Assembly: GCA_041484195.1 (NCBI GenBank)
Contig: JBGPHC010000001.1
Coordinates: forward strand, 124,001-188,000
DNA from: PSRI01 sp041484195
GTDB lineage: Bacteria > Bacteroidota > Bacteroidia > Chitinophagales > Chitinophagaceae
Length of the DNA stretch: 64,000 nucleotides
Direction: 5' to 3'
The notes beneath the pieces are model-generated. The model did not search any database. It was not told the DNA's origin and saw only the letters and a list, made by a program, of their open reading frames with translations. Shown in pieces: positions 43,345-51,881 of this stretch; the stretch's first letter is position 1; every line of letters starts with the position of its first letter. A program made the position numbers and the translations under genes.

Positions 43345-43443
43345 CCGTTTTGCTGCGATAACACCACCAAACTGTAAGCCTGCCTGCTGCACCTGATTTT
43401 GGTAGTTATTTCGCTTTTGTTATTTCATGATCTGGAACCTGTG

Positions 43444-43451
43444 TAACTTTG
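43444..43451 (+). promoter_or_regulatory. -7-like element for the aldo/keto reductase gene
   Basis: TAACTTTG, with a TTG 24 bases upstream, 24 bases before the ATG at 43476. Confidence 0.4.
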
Positions 43452-43475
43452 TTCCATACTTCAAAGCTGACAATC

Positions 43476-44474
43476 ATGAATACAAAAATGCAAAAACGCA
43501 AATTGGGAACCAGCAACCTGGAAGTCTCAGCCATTGGGCTCGGTTGCATGGGCATGAGTTTTGGCTACGGACCTGCTGCAGATAAGAATGAGATGGTCTC
43601 ACTTATTCGTTCAGCCGTTGAACAGGGCGTCACATTTTTTGATACCGCCGAAGTTTATGGTCCATACATCAACGAAGAATTGGTGGGTGAAGCTTTATCT
43701 CCCTTCCGTGATGAAGTGGTAATAGCCACAAAATTTGGTTTCAAAATTCAGGATGGAAAACAAGCCGGTGTTAATAGCCGCCCTGAGCACATCAAAGAAG
43801 TTGCTGAAGCCTCTCTCAAAAGACTCAAAGTTGAAGTAATTGATCTGTTCTATCAACACCGTGTTGACCCCGATGTTCCAATCGAAGATGTAGCAGGTGC
43901 TGTTAAGGAATTGATCCAGGAAGGAAAGATTAAGCATTTCGGACTTTCTGAAGCAGGTGTGCAAACGATTCGTCGGGCACACGCTGTCCAACCCGTTACG
44001 GCACTTCAAAGTGAATATTCATTATGGACAAGAGGCCCTGAAGCAGAAGTATTGCCTACTCTCGAGGAACTTGGAATTGGATTCGTTCCATTTAGCCCAT
44101 TGGGTAAAGGATTTCTTACTGGTAAGATGAATGAAAATACCAAGTTTGATAGCTCTGACTTTCGCAATATCCTTCCACGGTTTACTCCCGAGGCTCTCAA
44201 GGCAAATCAGGCCCTGGTTGATTTGCTTGGCAAAATTGCAGAACGGAAGAATGCGACAACTGCTCAAATTGCCCTTGTCTGGTTACTTGCACAGAAGCCT
44301 TGGATTATTCCAATTCCAGGAACTACAAAGCTGAACCGCCTTGAAGAAAATATTGGAGCAGCTGCTATCGAACTCACTTCCCAAGATCTTCGTGAGATTG
44401 AAGAAACAGCCTCGAAGATCAAAGTGCATGGGGCCCGGTACCCCGAACATATTGAAAGAATGACGGGTCGCTGA
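43476..44474 (+). CDS. aldo/keto reductase
   Basis: 332 residues from ATG 43476. NADPH-dependent (alpha/beta)8-barrel reductase of aldehydes and ketones. Motifs: RKLGTSNLEVSAIGLGCMGMSFGYG (about 5-29), FFDTAEVYGPYINEELVGEAL with the catalytic D and Y of the tetrad, TKFG, DLFYQHRVDP with catalytic His, IKHFGLSEA, and the cofactor-binding PWIIPIPGTTKLNRLEEN. It resembles the bacterial AKR13-like group. Substrate unknown. It stands alone between the first tRNA scar and the pst cluster. Confidence 0.92.
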   Translation: MNTKMQKRKLGTSNLEVSAIGLGCMGMSFGYGPAADKNEMVSLIRSAVEQGVTFFDTAEVYGPYINEELVGEALSPFRDEVVIATKFGFKIQDGKQAGVNSRPEHIKEVAEASLKRLKVEVIDLFYQHRVDPDVPIEDVAGAVKELIQEGKIKHFGLSEAGVQTIRRAHAVQPVTALQSEYSLWTRGPEAEVLPTLEELGIGFVPFSPLGKGFLTGKMNENTKFDSSDFRNILPRFTPEALKANQALVDLLGKIAERKNATTAQIALVWLLAQKPWIIPIPGTTKLNRLEENIGAAAIELTSQDLREIEETASKIKVHGARYPEHIERMTGR

Positions 44475-44534
44475 TTTGTCGAAACCCTGGTTTCTGCAAT
44501 TCCTGATATACCCTTTCAAAGAACTCAATCATTT

Positions 44535-44555
44535 TGTTCGATATTTGTCCTGTCG
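44535..44555 (+). repeat. 21-bp direct repeat, left copy
   Basis: GTTCGATATTTGTCCTGTCG plus a following G; the right copy at 49088-49108 differs by one base. The two copies flank the pst-phoU cluster. The interval 44475-44705 contains no gene. Confidence 0.6.
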
Positions 44556-44705
44556 GGCTACACTACAGCGCCCGCCGGTAGCAAGCATTTGTCGGCATTC
44601 TCATTACTATCCAACCCTTTGGGTCACGCTTATGTGTTATTAATAATTAACTAAAAATTATTTAAGTACTGTATGAAATTATGGTTACTAACATAATTGT
44701 AATTT

Positions 44706-45701
44706 ATGGAACAACGATTAAAAAGGATGCGGATAGTACTAATAATTTGCATAATCTTTCTTGTTTCATGCTTTAAGCAATACAAAGGTCGCATAAGTAT
44801 TGATGGATCGAGTTCCGTCTATCCTATTACAGAAGCTGTTGCTGAGGAATTCAGAAATAAACATGACGATATTCGCGTGACCGTAGGTGTATCCGGTACA
44901 GGTGGCGGATTTAAAAAATTTGCCCGTGGCGAAACTGATATTAGTAATGCTTCCCGTCCCATTACAGAATCTGAAATCAAAGCCTGTGCTGAAAATAATA
45001 TTGGATTTATTGAAATTCCTGTTGCCTATGATGGCCTAGCCGTTGTTATTAATCCGGCTAATGAATTTATAGATTACCTGACAGTTGAAGAACTAAAAAA
45101 AATGTGGGAGCCGGCGGCTCAGAACAAAATAACATCCTGGAAACAGGTAAGAGCAACCTTTCCTGATGTACCGCTGAGTTTATATGGTGCTGGCACATCC
45201 TCCGGCACATATGACTATTTTACCGAGGCTATTGTTGGCAAAGCAAAATCGTCCAGAGGAGATTATACTGCTAGTGAAGATGACAATGTTTTAGTACAGG
45301 GTGTTTCAACAGATAAGGGAGGCTTAGGCTTTTTTGGTCTCGCTTATTTCAAGGAGAATAAAACCAAATTGAAACTTGTCGGAATTGATGCGGGAAAGGG
45401 CAAGGGCCCAATATACCCTACTGATTCAACAGTCAGAACCGGAACCTATGCCCCTCTCTCGAGACCTGAATTTATTTATATCAAGGCCCAATCTGCAAAC
45501 TCCCCGGTGGTCCGGGAATTCATACGCTTTTATCTGGAAAATGCAGCAACACTAGTTAAAGAAATTGGCTATGTTCCCTTGCCCGATGAAGTCTATAAGC
45601 TTAGTTATGAACGTTTCCTGAAAAAGAAGCTAGGCTCAATGTTTGTTAACAAATCAACTGTGGGAGCTGATTTGATAAAATTGATGAAGGAAAATCAATG
45701 A
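44706..45701 (+). CDS. pstS: phosphate ABC transporter substrate-binding lipoprotein PstS
   Basis: 331 residues. N-terminal signal with lipobox VSC (MRIVLIICIIFLVSC), so probably a lipoprotein; ATG 44727 is an alternative start. Binds phosphate for the Pst transporter: ISIDGSSSVYPITEAVAEEF (phosphate-contacting S-S-S/T segment), VSGTGGGFKKFARGETDISNASRP, and the GTSSGTYDYF signature (about 160-169). First gene of pstS-pstC-pstA-pstB-phoU. Regulation by a PhoB-like box was not detectable by eye. Confidence 0.94.
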   Translation: MEQRLKRMRIVLIICIIFLVSCFKQYKGRISIDGSSSVYPITEAVAEEFRNKHDDIRVTVGVSGTGGGFKKFARGETDISNASRPITESEIKACAENNIGFIEIPVAYDGLAVVINPANEFIDYLTVEELKKMWEPAAQNKITSWKQVRATFPDVPLSLYGAGTSSGTYDYFTEAIVGKAKSSRGDYTASEDDNVLVQGVSTDKGGLGFFGLAYFKENKTKLKLVGIDAGKGKGPIYPTDSTVRTGTYAPLSRPEFIYIKAQSANSPVVREFIRFYLENAATLVKEIGYVPLPDEVYKLSYERFLKKKLGSMFVNKSTVGADLIKLMKENQ

Positions 45702-45711
45702 CTTTTAAGGT

Positions 45712-46587
45712 ATGCGCAGAAAAGAAAAGTTGATCGAAGTGATAATGATCTGTTGCAGCTTTGTAACTGTCCTTACAACTGCAGGAATCATACTGATTCT
45801 GACTGTGGAAACTGTAAAATTCTTTTCTGAAGTTTCTATTATTCATTTTGTTACGGATACGCAGTGGACGCCTCTTTTTACTGAGAAACACTACGGCATA
45901 CTGCCCCTGCTTTCAGGAACCCTGCTTACCACCACTATTGCTATACTGTTTGCCGTTCCGCTGGGTTTAATAATTGCTGTCTATTTAAATGAATATGCAT
46001 CGCCCCGGTTTACTGCTTTTGTGAAGCCGATATTGGAGGTATTAGCCGCTATACCAACTGTTGTTTATGGCTTTTTTGCATTGCAATTTGTTACTCCTTC
46101 ATTACAAAAAATTATTCCTGATCTTAATGGATTTAATGCCCTCTCACCTGGTTTGGTTATGGGGGTAATGATTATCCCATATATCACGTCTTTAAGTGAA
46201 GACTCGTTACGCGCGGTCCCGCGCTCATTAAGGGAGGCCTCGTACGGAATGGGCGCAACCAAATTTCAGACGGCTTTCAGAGTAATGGTTCCAGCCGCGT
46301 CTTCAGGCATCATAGTTTCGGTTATACTGGCCGTTTCCAGGGCATTAGGCGAAACTATGATAGTAGCCATCGCAGCAGGCCAGCAGCCGAAACTTACTTT
46401 TAATCCCAAGGAATCGGTTGAAACGATCACTACTTATATTGTACAGGTCAGCATGGGGGACGTTCCGCAGGATTCATTGGAATTCAAAACCATATTTGCC
46501 GCGGGTCTCACATTATTTGTATTTACGTTTATTCTTAATAGTCTCGGTTTTTGGACCCGCGGTAGATTTCAAAATAAGTATGCATGA
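45712..46587 (+). CDS. pstC: phosphate ABC transporter permease PstC
   Basis: 291 residues, six transmembrane helices. The binding-protein-dependent permease EAA loop is visible as RAVPRSLREASYGMGATKFQTAFRVMVPAA (about 166-195), and the family-typical YGILPLLSGTLLTT and LGETMIVAIAAGQQP follow the Pst pattern. Forms the inner-membrane channel with PstA. Starts 10 bases after pstS; its stop overlaps the pstA ATG (46584-46587). About 40 residues shorter than many PstC, mainly at the N-terminus. Confidence 0.94.
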   Translation: MRRKEKLIEVIMICCSFVTVLTTAGIILILTVETVKFFSEVSIIHFVTDTQWTPLFTEKHYGILPLLSGTLLTTTIAILFAVPLGLIIAVYLNEYASPRFTAFVKPILEVLAAIPTVVYGFFALQFVTPSLQKIIPDLNGFNALSPGLVMGVMIIPYITSLSEDSLRAVPRSLREASYGMGATKFQTAFRVMVPAASSGIIVSVILAVSRALGETMIVAIAAGQQPKLTFNPKESVETITTYIVQVSMGDVPQDSLEFKTIFAAGLTLFVFTFILNSLGFWTRGRFQNKYA

Positions 46588-47447
46588 GGAGCTATTCTTA
46601 TACAAGAGCTAAATTAACCGACAGGGCATTTAAGTATGTCGCTTTATCTTTTACGGTATTTGCGTTGGGAGTACTTGTTGTTTTATTGATTGATATTTTC
46701 TCCAAAGGAATTGCAAGGATCAACTGGGACTTCTTTCGAAATCTACCCTCCCGGCACGCTGAAAAGTCGGGGATCATGACAGCTCTTGCCGGTATGCTGT
46801 CTTTATTGTTTTTTACTATAATTATTGCTTTACCAACCGGAATTTTAGCAGGTATTTATTTACAGGAATACGGAAAGAAAAACCGGCTGGCTAAATTGAT
46901 TGAAATCAATATTTCTAATCTTGCCGGAGTACCTTCAGTGATTTATGGAATATTGGGATTGACATTATTCGTGCGAATATTAAAATTGGGAAACAGTCTT
47001 ATTGCAGGGGCATTGACGCTGGGTCTCTTAATCCTGCCAATCATTATTGTTACTACAAGGGAAGCGATCCGGGCCGTACCTGATTCACTGCGTGAAGCTT
47101 CCTATGGTATGGGTGCCACAAAGTGGCAAACTACAAGTAAAGTGGTATTCCCTTTCGCATTAGGGGGCATACTAACAGGTATTATACTGGCCGTTTCAAG
47201 AGCTATTGGGGAAACGGCCCCGCTGCTTGTGATAGGAGCATTAGTTTATGTTCCGTTCATTCCCGAAGGTCCAAGAGACCAGTTTACGACGCTGCCCATA
47301 CAGATTTTTAACTGGACAACACGTCCGCAGGCTGCTTTTATTGTAAATGCAGCTGCAGGGATAATTGTTCTTTTACTTATTACTTTTTTGTTAAATGGCA
47401 TAGCTATATATATCCGGAATAAGTGGTACAAAAAAATCAGGTATTGA
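46584..47447 (+). CDS. pstA: phosphate ABC transporter permease PstA
   Basis: 287 residues, six transmembrane helices, partner of PstC. EAA loop: RAVPDSLREASYGMGATKWQTTSKVVFPFALGGI (about 162-195), preceded by NLAGVPSVIYGILGLTLFV and followed by AVSRAIGETAPLLVIGALVYVPFIP, both Pst signatures. The conserved IQIFNWTTRPQ near residue 233 is typical of PstA. ATGA overlap with pstC; pstB follows with 2 bases between. Confidence 0.95.
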   Translation: MRSYSYTRAKLTDRAFKYVALSFTVFALGVLVVLLIDIFSKGIARINWDFFRNLPSRHAEKSGIMTALAGMLSLLFFTIIIALPTGILAGIYLQEYGKKNRLAKLIEINISNLAGVPSVIYGILGLTLFVRILKLGNSLIAGALTLGLLILPIIIVTTREAIRAVPDSLREASYGMGATKWQTTSKVVFPFALGGILTGIILAVSRAIGETAPLLVIGALVYVPFIPEGPRDQFTTLPIQIFNWTTRPQAAFIVNAAAGIIVLLLITFLLNGIAIYIRNKWYKKIRY

Positions 47448-47449
47448 GC

Positions 47450-48196
47450 ATGTTCAAACTGGAAACAAGAAATGCGAATCTTTGGTATGGGGAAAAGCAG
47501 GCCTTAAAAAATATTTCAATAGGCATTGAACCCAATTCGGTAACCTCATTTATTGGACCTTCCGGTTGCGGAAAATCCACTTTACTCCGGTGTTTTAATC
47601 GTATGAATGACCTTATTGAAAACACAAAGATTAATGGTGAGTTTTTGCTGGATAATACAGATATCTATGATATGGACGTTTATGAATTAAGGAAAAAAGT
47701 GGGCATGGTATTTCAAAAACCAAACCCCTTCCCCAAATCAATTTTCGAAAATGTGGCTTACGGGTTAAGAATTATTGGGGGAAAAGACAGGAATGAAATC
47801 AAGGATAAGGTGGAGCTTTCTCTTAAAAATGCCGCCTTATGGGATGAGGTTAACGGAATTTTAAATAAACCTGCTTTATCCCTTTCGGGAGGACAGCAAC
47901 AGCGGCTTTGTATTGCCAGAACATTAGCTATAGAGCCCACCGTAGTACTAATGGACGAGCCGGCATCAGCTCTTGATCCTATTTCAACTTCAAAAATTGA
48001 AGATTTGATTTATGAGCTGAAACAAAAATTTACTATCGTAATTGTGACGCATAATATGCAGCAGGCCGCACGGATTAGTAATAAAACCGCATTTTTTTAT
48101 CTTGGGGAATTGATTGAATTTGATAATACGGATAAGATGTTTACGAATCCGCAAAATGAGCGAACTCAAAATTATGTAACAGGCCGTTTTGGTTAA
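47450..48196 (+). CDS. pstB: phosphate ABC transporter ATP-binding protein PstB
   Basis: 248 residues from ATG 47450. ABC ATPase powering Pst: Walker A GPSGCGKST (about 32-40), Q-loop VFQKPNPFPKSIFENVAYG (typical of PstB), signature LSGGQQQRLCIARTLA, Walker B VVLMDEPASALDP and H-loop VTHNMQQA. The earlier in-frame ATG (47423) lies within pstA and is disfavoured. Cytoplasmic face of the inner membrane, with PstC/A. Confidence 0.96.
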   Translation: MFKLETRNANLWYGEKQALKNISIGIEPNSVTSFIGPSGCGKSTLLRCFNRMNDLIENTKINGEFLLDNTDIYDMDVYELRKKVGMVFQKPNPFPKSIFENVAYGLRIIGGKDRNEIKDKVELSLKNAALWDEVNGILNKPALSLSGGQQQRLCIARTLAIEPTVVLMDEPASALDPISTSKIEDLIYELKQKFTIVIVTHNMQQAARISNKTAFFYLGELIEFDNTDKMFTNPQNERTQNYVTGRFG

Positions 48197-48205
48197 ATTA
48201 TTTTT

Positions 48206-48889
48206 ATGACACGTTTACAGGAAGAATTAAAACAGCTTAGGGAAAGCGTTTCTGATATGGCAACGCTGGTCAAAAACCAGCTAAAAAAAAGCGTTTGCTC
48301 TATCTTAGATGAAGATGAAGACATGGCAAATGAGGTCATAGCCAATGAAAAAAGGGTCAACGCGCTCGAATTAAAAATTGACCGTGATTGTGAATATATT
48401 TTCACTCTATTGAACCCGGTGGCTCACGATATGAGATTTGTTTTCTCTAATTTAAAAATCAATTCTGATATGGAACGGATTGGTGATTATGCTGAAGGGA
48501 TCGCCAAGCTTGTTCTGCTGGGAAAAAAAACCTTCGATAAGAGCCTTATCGAAAAAATAAAACTTAAGGAGATGTCAGATACTTCCTTATTGATGATGGG
48601 AGATGTTACAAAAGCCTATTGCGAGGATAACACCAAAATCGCCCGTTCAATTTTTGCCAGGGACCTGGAATTAAATGAGATAAACAAGAATGCTTCCGAC
48701 ATAGCGGAAGAATATATTAAAAACAATTTGGACAGGATTCAGCAGGCTTTACTAATTGTTTCAATCATTCGAAAGTTGGAACGTGTGGGTGATCATATTA
48801 CCAATATCGCTGAAGAAGTTATTTTTTATAAGGAGGCTAAAGTTTTAAGGCATATTGAAAAAGGAAATAATAATCAAAAAGAAATCTAA
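48206..48889 (+). CDS. phoU: phosphate signalling protein PhoU
   Basis: 227 residues, all alpha, two tandem three-helix PhoU domains. The repeated motifs are visible: N-terminal VAHDMRFVFSNLKINSDMERIGDYAEGIAKL (about 72-102) and C-terminal IVSIIRKLERVGDHITNIAEEVIFY (about 190-214), each with the metal-cluster-binding E/D-R-x-G-D pattern. PhoU links Pst transport to the PhoR/PhoB regulator; that pair is not in this window. Last gene of the pst operon, 9 bases after pstB. Confidence 0.95.
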   Translation: MTRLQEELKQLRESVSDMATLVKNQLKKSVCSILDEDEDMANEVIANEKRVNALELKIDRDCEYIFTLLNPVAHDMRFVFSNLKINSDMERIGDYAEGIAKLVLLGKKTFDKSLIEKIKLKEMSDTSLLMMGDVTKAYCEDNTKIARSIFARDLELNEINKNASDIAEEYIKNNLDRIQQALLIVSIIRKLERVGDHITNIAEEVIFYKEAKVLRHIEKGNNNQKEI

Positions 48890-49172
48890 TGAAGACTTAG
48901 TCTTTCTTTTTGCAATCCAAAAAAATTGTTTCATTTCTTTTATAAAAGAATTCGACTACACACAATCTGACCTCACAGCACCCGCCATAGGTGTACTCCT
49001 TTGCCTACGGATGCTGTAGCCGAAGAATTGCTATAATCCAAAACCCAGGTTATTATTATACATACATTCAAAATATCGGATTATCCCGTTCGATATTTGT
49101 CTTGTCGGCACTGCTTCTCATTCTGATTGCACCTTTGCCTGCAAACTCTGGCAATCCTTAATTTATTTTTTC
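48890..49172. other. non-coding gap after phoU with degenerate palindromes
   Basis: No gene seen. It contains a palindromic segment around 48975-49025 (a CAGC..CCCGCC element like that near 44566) and the right copy of the 21-bp direct repeat. It looks like degraded insertion debris. Confidence 0.4.
49088..49108 (+). repeat. 21-bp direct repeat, right copy
   Basis: Matches 44535-44555 at 20 of 21 bases (C to T at position 15). Together the copies bracket pstSCAB-phoU. Confidence 0.6.
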
Positions 49173-49205
49173 CGCAAGTCTCGGGAACCTGACTTTCCGG
49201 TTCTC
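49173..49205 (+). repeat. second diverged partial tRNA-Arg copy
   Basis: CGCAAGTCTCGGGAACCTGA and following bases align to the anticodon and variable region of tRNA-Arg(CCG) 39226-39258 with roughly seven mismatches. It is too diverged and truncated to be a tRNA. A second, older or nested attachment scar is the likely explanation. Confidence 0.5.
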
Positions 49206-49452
49206 CGCCTTACTGCCGCAAGCCGGACAGATCTGCGGAGATTTATTACCGGATTAAAACCTGGAAGAGAAAAGTGAAAATTCCTGAGCTGCGAATGAGG
49301 CAAATTCTTTTCAAAGACTCTCTTAGAACAGTCATGCGCCCAGGAAAGGGAGCTAAGAAGTAAAGCTCAGAATTCAGCATCAGGAAAGCTCCCCGAGTGA
49401 ATCTGGCACTTTATAGCTTACTGGTTTTTAATCATTTAGTTCGATTTTTGAT

Positions 49453-49614
49453 TTTATACTTGTCCAAAACTGATATTTTTTATGTAGTTTTGGCTGAATT
49501 TAAAATTTTATACTTGTCCAAAAGTATATTTATTTATATAGTTTTGGCTGAATTTAAAACTTTATACTTGTCCAAAACTATATCTTTCATATTGTTTTGG
49601 CCGAATGCAATTCT
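49453..49614 (+). repeat. three 54-bp tandem repeats carrying promoter-like elements
   Basis: Units begin at 49453, 49507 and 49561 (TTTATACTTGTCCAAAA..AGTTTTGGCTGAATTTAAAA in pieces). Units 1 and 2 each hold TTG, 22 bases, TAGTTTTG (-7 at 49485-49492 and 49539-49546), matching the Bacteroidota promoter pattern in the direction of the next gene; unit 3 has lost the TA. Each unit is also an inverted repeat (CCAAAAC with GTTTTGG). The 18-codon periodicity makes an apparent but meaningless open frame. Confidence 0.85.
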
Positions 49615-49643
49615 TTTGCATGGAGTGAATACATGGAATAACA

Positions 49644-51077
49644 ATGGATAAACTGATCGGTCGTCAAGAAGAAAAAAAGATATTGGCAAATGCATTAAGC
49701 TCACCAGAGGCGGAATTGATCGCCGTTTATGGGCGCAGGCGGGTAGGAAAGACTTACCTTATCCGCAATGTTTACAAGGAACGAATAATCTTCGAAATGA
49801 CCGGCATCCATGAAGCGAAACTGGCCGAACAATTGCAGAATTTAAGCCTGTCTCTGCAAAATGCGATGAGCAGCGCCGTACCACCTGCCATTCCGGATAA
49901 TTGGATTACAGCTTTTGATTTCCTGCGTAAATATCTCTCGACCAAACTAAGCTCACAGAAATCAGTCGTATTTTTTGATGAATTTCCCTGGATTCACACT
50001 GCAAAATCCGGCTTCCTCCAGGCATTTGAACATTTTTGGAATGCCTGGGCTTCCCGACAAGCCAATTTGCTAGTGGTAATCTGCGGATCCGCGGCATCAT
50101 GGATGATGGAAAATATAATAAATAACAGGGGGGGGCTCCACAACAGGATAAGCCAACAAATAAGATTGCTGCCTTTCAATTTAGGAGAGGTGGAAACCTA
50201 TCTTAAAAGCAAGAGAATAAATCTTAATCAATACCAGGTACTGCAACTCTATATGGTCATGGGTGGAATACCCCACTATTTGAAAGACATGAAGCCTGGA
50301 GAAAGCTCAGCTCAATACATTGACCGATTATGTTTCACCAAAGACGGGATCCTCAAAGCCGAATTTAAAAACCTGTATCGTTCACTTTTTGACAACGCGC
50401 AGAATCATGAAGCTGTCATAAGAGCCCTGGCGAAGAAGCGGCAGGGTTTGACCAGAAATGAAATCATGGAGGCCAGTGGTTTGTCTTCTGGCGGAACAAC
50501 GACAAAATTATTTTCCGAATTGGAAGAATCAGGATTCATTTCACAATATATTCCATTCGATAAGGATGCGAAGGACGCCATCTACAAGCTATCCGATGAA
50601 TATTCTCTATTTTATCTGAAGTTTATGGAAGGCGCTAAATCAACAGGAGCCGGCACCTGGTTGAGGCAGTTAAACGGTGCTTCTTTCAAAAGCTGGAGTG
50701 GATTCGCCTTCGAGTCCATTTGCCAAAAACATATTGTTCAAATCAAAAAGTCCTTAGGAATTGAAGGAGTACACACGGAGGTCTCGGCCTGGAGATATAC
50801 GCCAAAAAAAGGCGAAGCCGGCGCGCAGATCGATATGCTCATTGACAGGCAGGATTTGTGTATTAATATTTGCGAGATGAAATTCTCAACAGCGGAATTC
50901 GCCATTGATAAGCGATATGCCTCAGAACTCCAAAATAAAATCAACATATTTAAACATAGCACCAAGACCAAAAAGGCTTTGTTCCTCACCATGATCACCA
51001 CATACGGTGTCAAAGAAAATGCCTATTATGCCGGTCTCCTGCAAAATGAAGTGACTGCGGCCGCTTTGTTCAAATGA
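49644..51077 (+). CDS. AAA-type ATPase with C-terminal PD-(D/E)XK-like region
   Basis: 477 residues of the bacterial/archaeal ATPase group (DUF234 type). Walker A GRRRVGKT (30-37), Walker B SVVFFDEFPWI (D112, E113), sensor-like CGSAASWM, a winged-helix segment (KRQGLTRNEIMEASGLSSGGTTTKLFSELEESGFI), and a C-terminal nuclease-like motif with D397 and E411-x-K413 (QIDMLIDR..ICEMKFS). No substrate is known; members are frequent in accessory DNA. The tandem repeats directly upstream suggest unusual control. ATG 49644 chosen; no partner gene follows on the same strand. Confidence 0.85.
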   Translation: MDKLIGRQEEKKILANALSSPEAELIAVYGRRRVGKTYLIRNVYKERIIFEMTGIHEAKLAEQLQNLSLSLQNAMSSAVPPAIPDNWITAFDFLRKYLSTKLSSQKSVVFFDEFPWIHTAKSGFLQAFEHFWNAWASRQANLLVVICGSAASWMMENIINNRGGLHNRISQQIRLLPFNLGEVETYLKSKRINLNQYQVLQLYMVMGGIPHYLKDMKPGESSAQYIDRLCFTKDGILKAEFKNLYRSLFDNAQNHEAVIRALAKKRQGLTRNEIMEASGLSSGGTTTKLFSELEESGFISQYIPFDKDAKDAIYKLSDEYSLFYLKFMEGAKSTGAGTWLRQLNGASFKSWSGFAFESICQKHIVQIKKSLGIEGVHTEVSAWRYTPKKGEAGAQIDMLIDRQDLCINICEMKFSTAEFAIDKRYASELQNKINIFKHSTKTKKALFLTMITTYGVKENAYYAGLLQNEVTAAALFK

Positions 51078-51213
51078 TGACTGTTGAGGCAGTAAAATTC
51101 GAGATCAAGGGATAACCGCGGGAATACAAATGAATAAAATTCTCTCAAAAACTGACCCGGGAAGCCACAGTGGGTAATCAATGCCCAAGCATGCCACTTC
51201 ATATCAGGATTTA

Positions 51214-51627
51214 TTACTTCACAGACTTGCTTTTCACCATGCACAACATTTCTCCATCATTCCTATACCATTCCACGCAGGGACTCGAATTGTCGTAACT
51301 GGGATCCTCCATGAGCACGCCGAAAATATCCTTTATTTTATCTGTTTTCGCCATCCAGTTCTTAAGGGTTTCTGACAAATAATTTCCTTTCCTGATCGTG
51401 AATGGCTCGTAACCGGGTTTCAATTCTTCGTCATCATTGAATGCAGAAACGGCCACTTTATAAATGATCTGGCATTCTTCATCCATATAAGAAATTCCGT
51501 AAAATTCCCTGCCTGCCATGCCAAAGCTGGCTATGAGTGCATCAAAGGCTTCCTTGATGCCAAATGGAAAACTATCAACGGTCTGGCAAATGACTTTGAC
51601 ATCTTCGTTTAAGGTATATGGTTGCAT
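51214..51627 (-). CDS. hypothetical protein, possibly GyrI-like
   Basis: 137 residues with no signal or membrane segment. The pattern VKVICQTVDSFPFGIKEAFDALIASF..REFYGISYMDEECQIIYKVAVSAF..EPFTIRKGNYLSETLKNW is reminiscent of GyrI/effector-binding-like alpha/beta domains, with a sheet-helix repeat, but I cannot assign it firmly. A -7-like TAGCTTTG (51648-51655) sits 20 bases upstream on the minus strand. It is isolated between the ATPase gene and the SWIB gene. Confidence 0.6.
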   Translation of the reverse strand: MQPYTLNEDVKVICQTVDSFPFGIKEAFDALIASFGMAGREFYGISYMDEECQIIYKVAVSAFNDDEELKPGYEPFTIRKGNYLSETLKNWMAKTDKIKDIFGVLMEDPSYDNSSPCVEWYRNDGEMLCMVKSKSVK

Positions 51628-51647
51628 GTGCTAAAATTCAATGAAGA

Positions 51648-51655
51648 CAAAGCTA
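51648..51655 (-). promoter_or_regulatory. -7-like element for the 137-residue protein gene
   Basis: Minus strand TAGCTTTG, 20 bases before the ATG at 51627. No well spaced TTG; an identical box occurs farther upstream at 51785-51792. Confidence 0.3.
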
Positions 51656-51809
51656 ACCACTTCAATGAAATCAGTATGGGTGCAAATGCGGCAAATTGCG
51701 GGGTTTGGAACGACAGTATTGAATTTACAACGGGAGGAGAACCGCGAAAGAATTTGAATTCACCGCGATATTTTTGAAGAGTTACAAAGCTAAACAAATG
51801 AGACAGGGC

Positions 51810-51854
51810 AAAGAAAAGAACTGCTCCTGGTTCGCGAATCGCTTACCAGAGCAG
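51810..51854 (-). terminator. terminator after the SWIB gene
   Basis: CTGCT(c)CTGGT pairs with ACCAG-AGCAG (about 51821-51854), followed on the minus strand by a T-rich CTTTTCTTT run; 27 bases after the SWIB stop. Confidence 0.6.
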
Positions 51855-51881
51855 TGTCATAATTTGCAAACAAAAATGAGA

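Noticed and set aside
43171..43392. 73-codon minus-strand frame containing PAFAKASAGE
   Set aside because: The peptide is the translated palindromic repeat plus the tRNA fragment; such frames are common artefacts in this phylum.
49453..49614. CRISPR array
   Set aside because: The 54-bp units are contiguous near-identical repeats with no distinct spacers, and no cas gene is nearby.
49397..49651. 84-codon open frame with internal 18-residue repeats
   Set aside because: It is the translation of three 54-bp DNA repeats that carry promoter-like elements; no signal, start context or family support coding.
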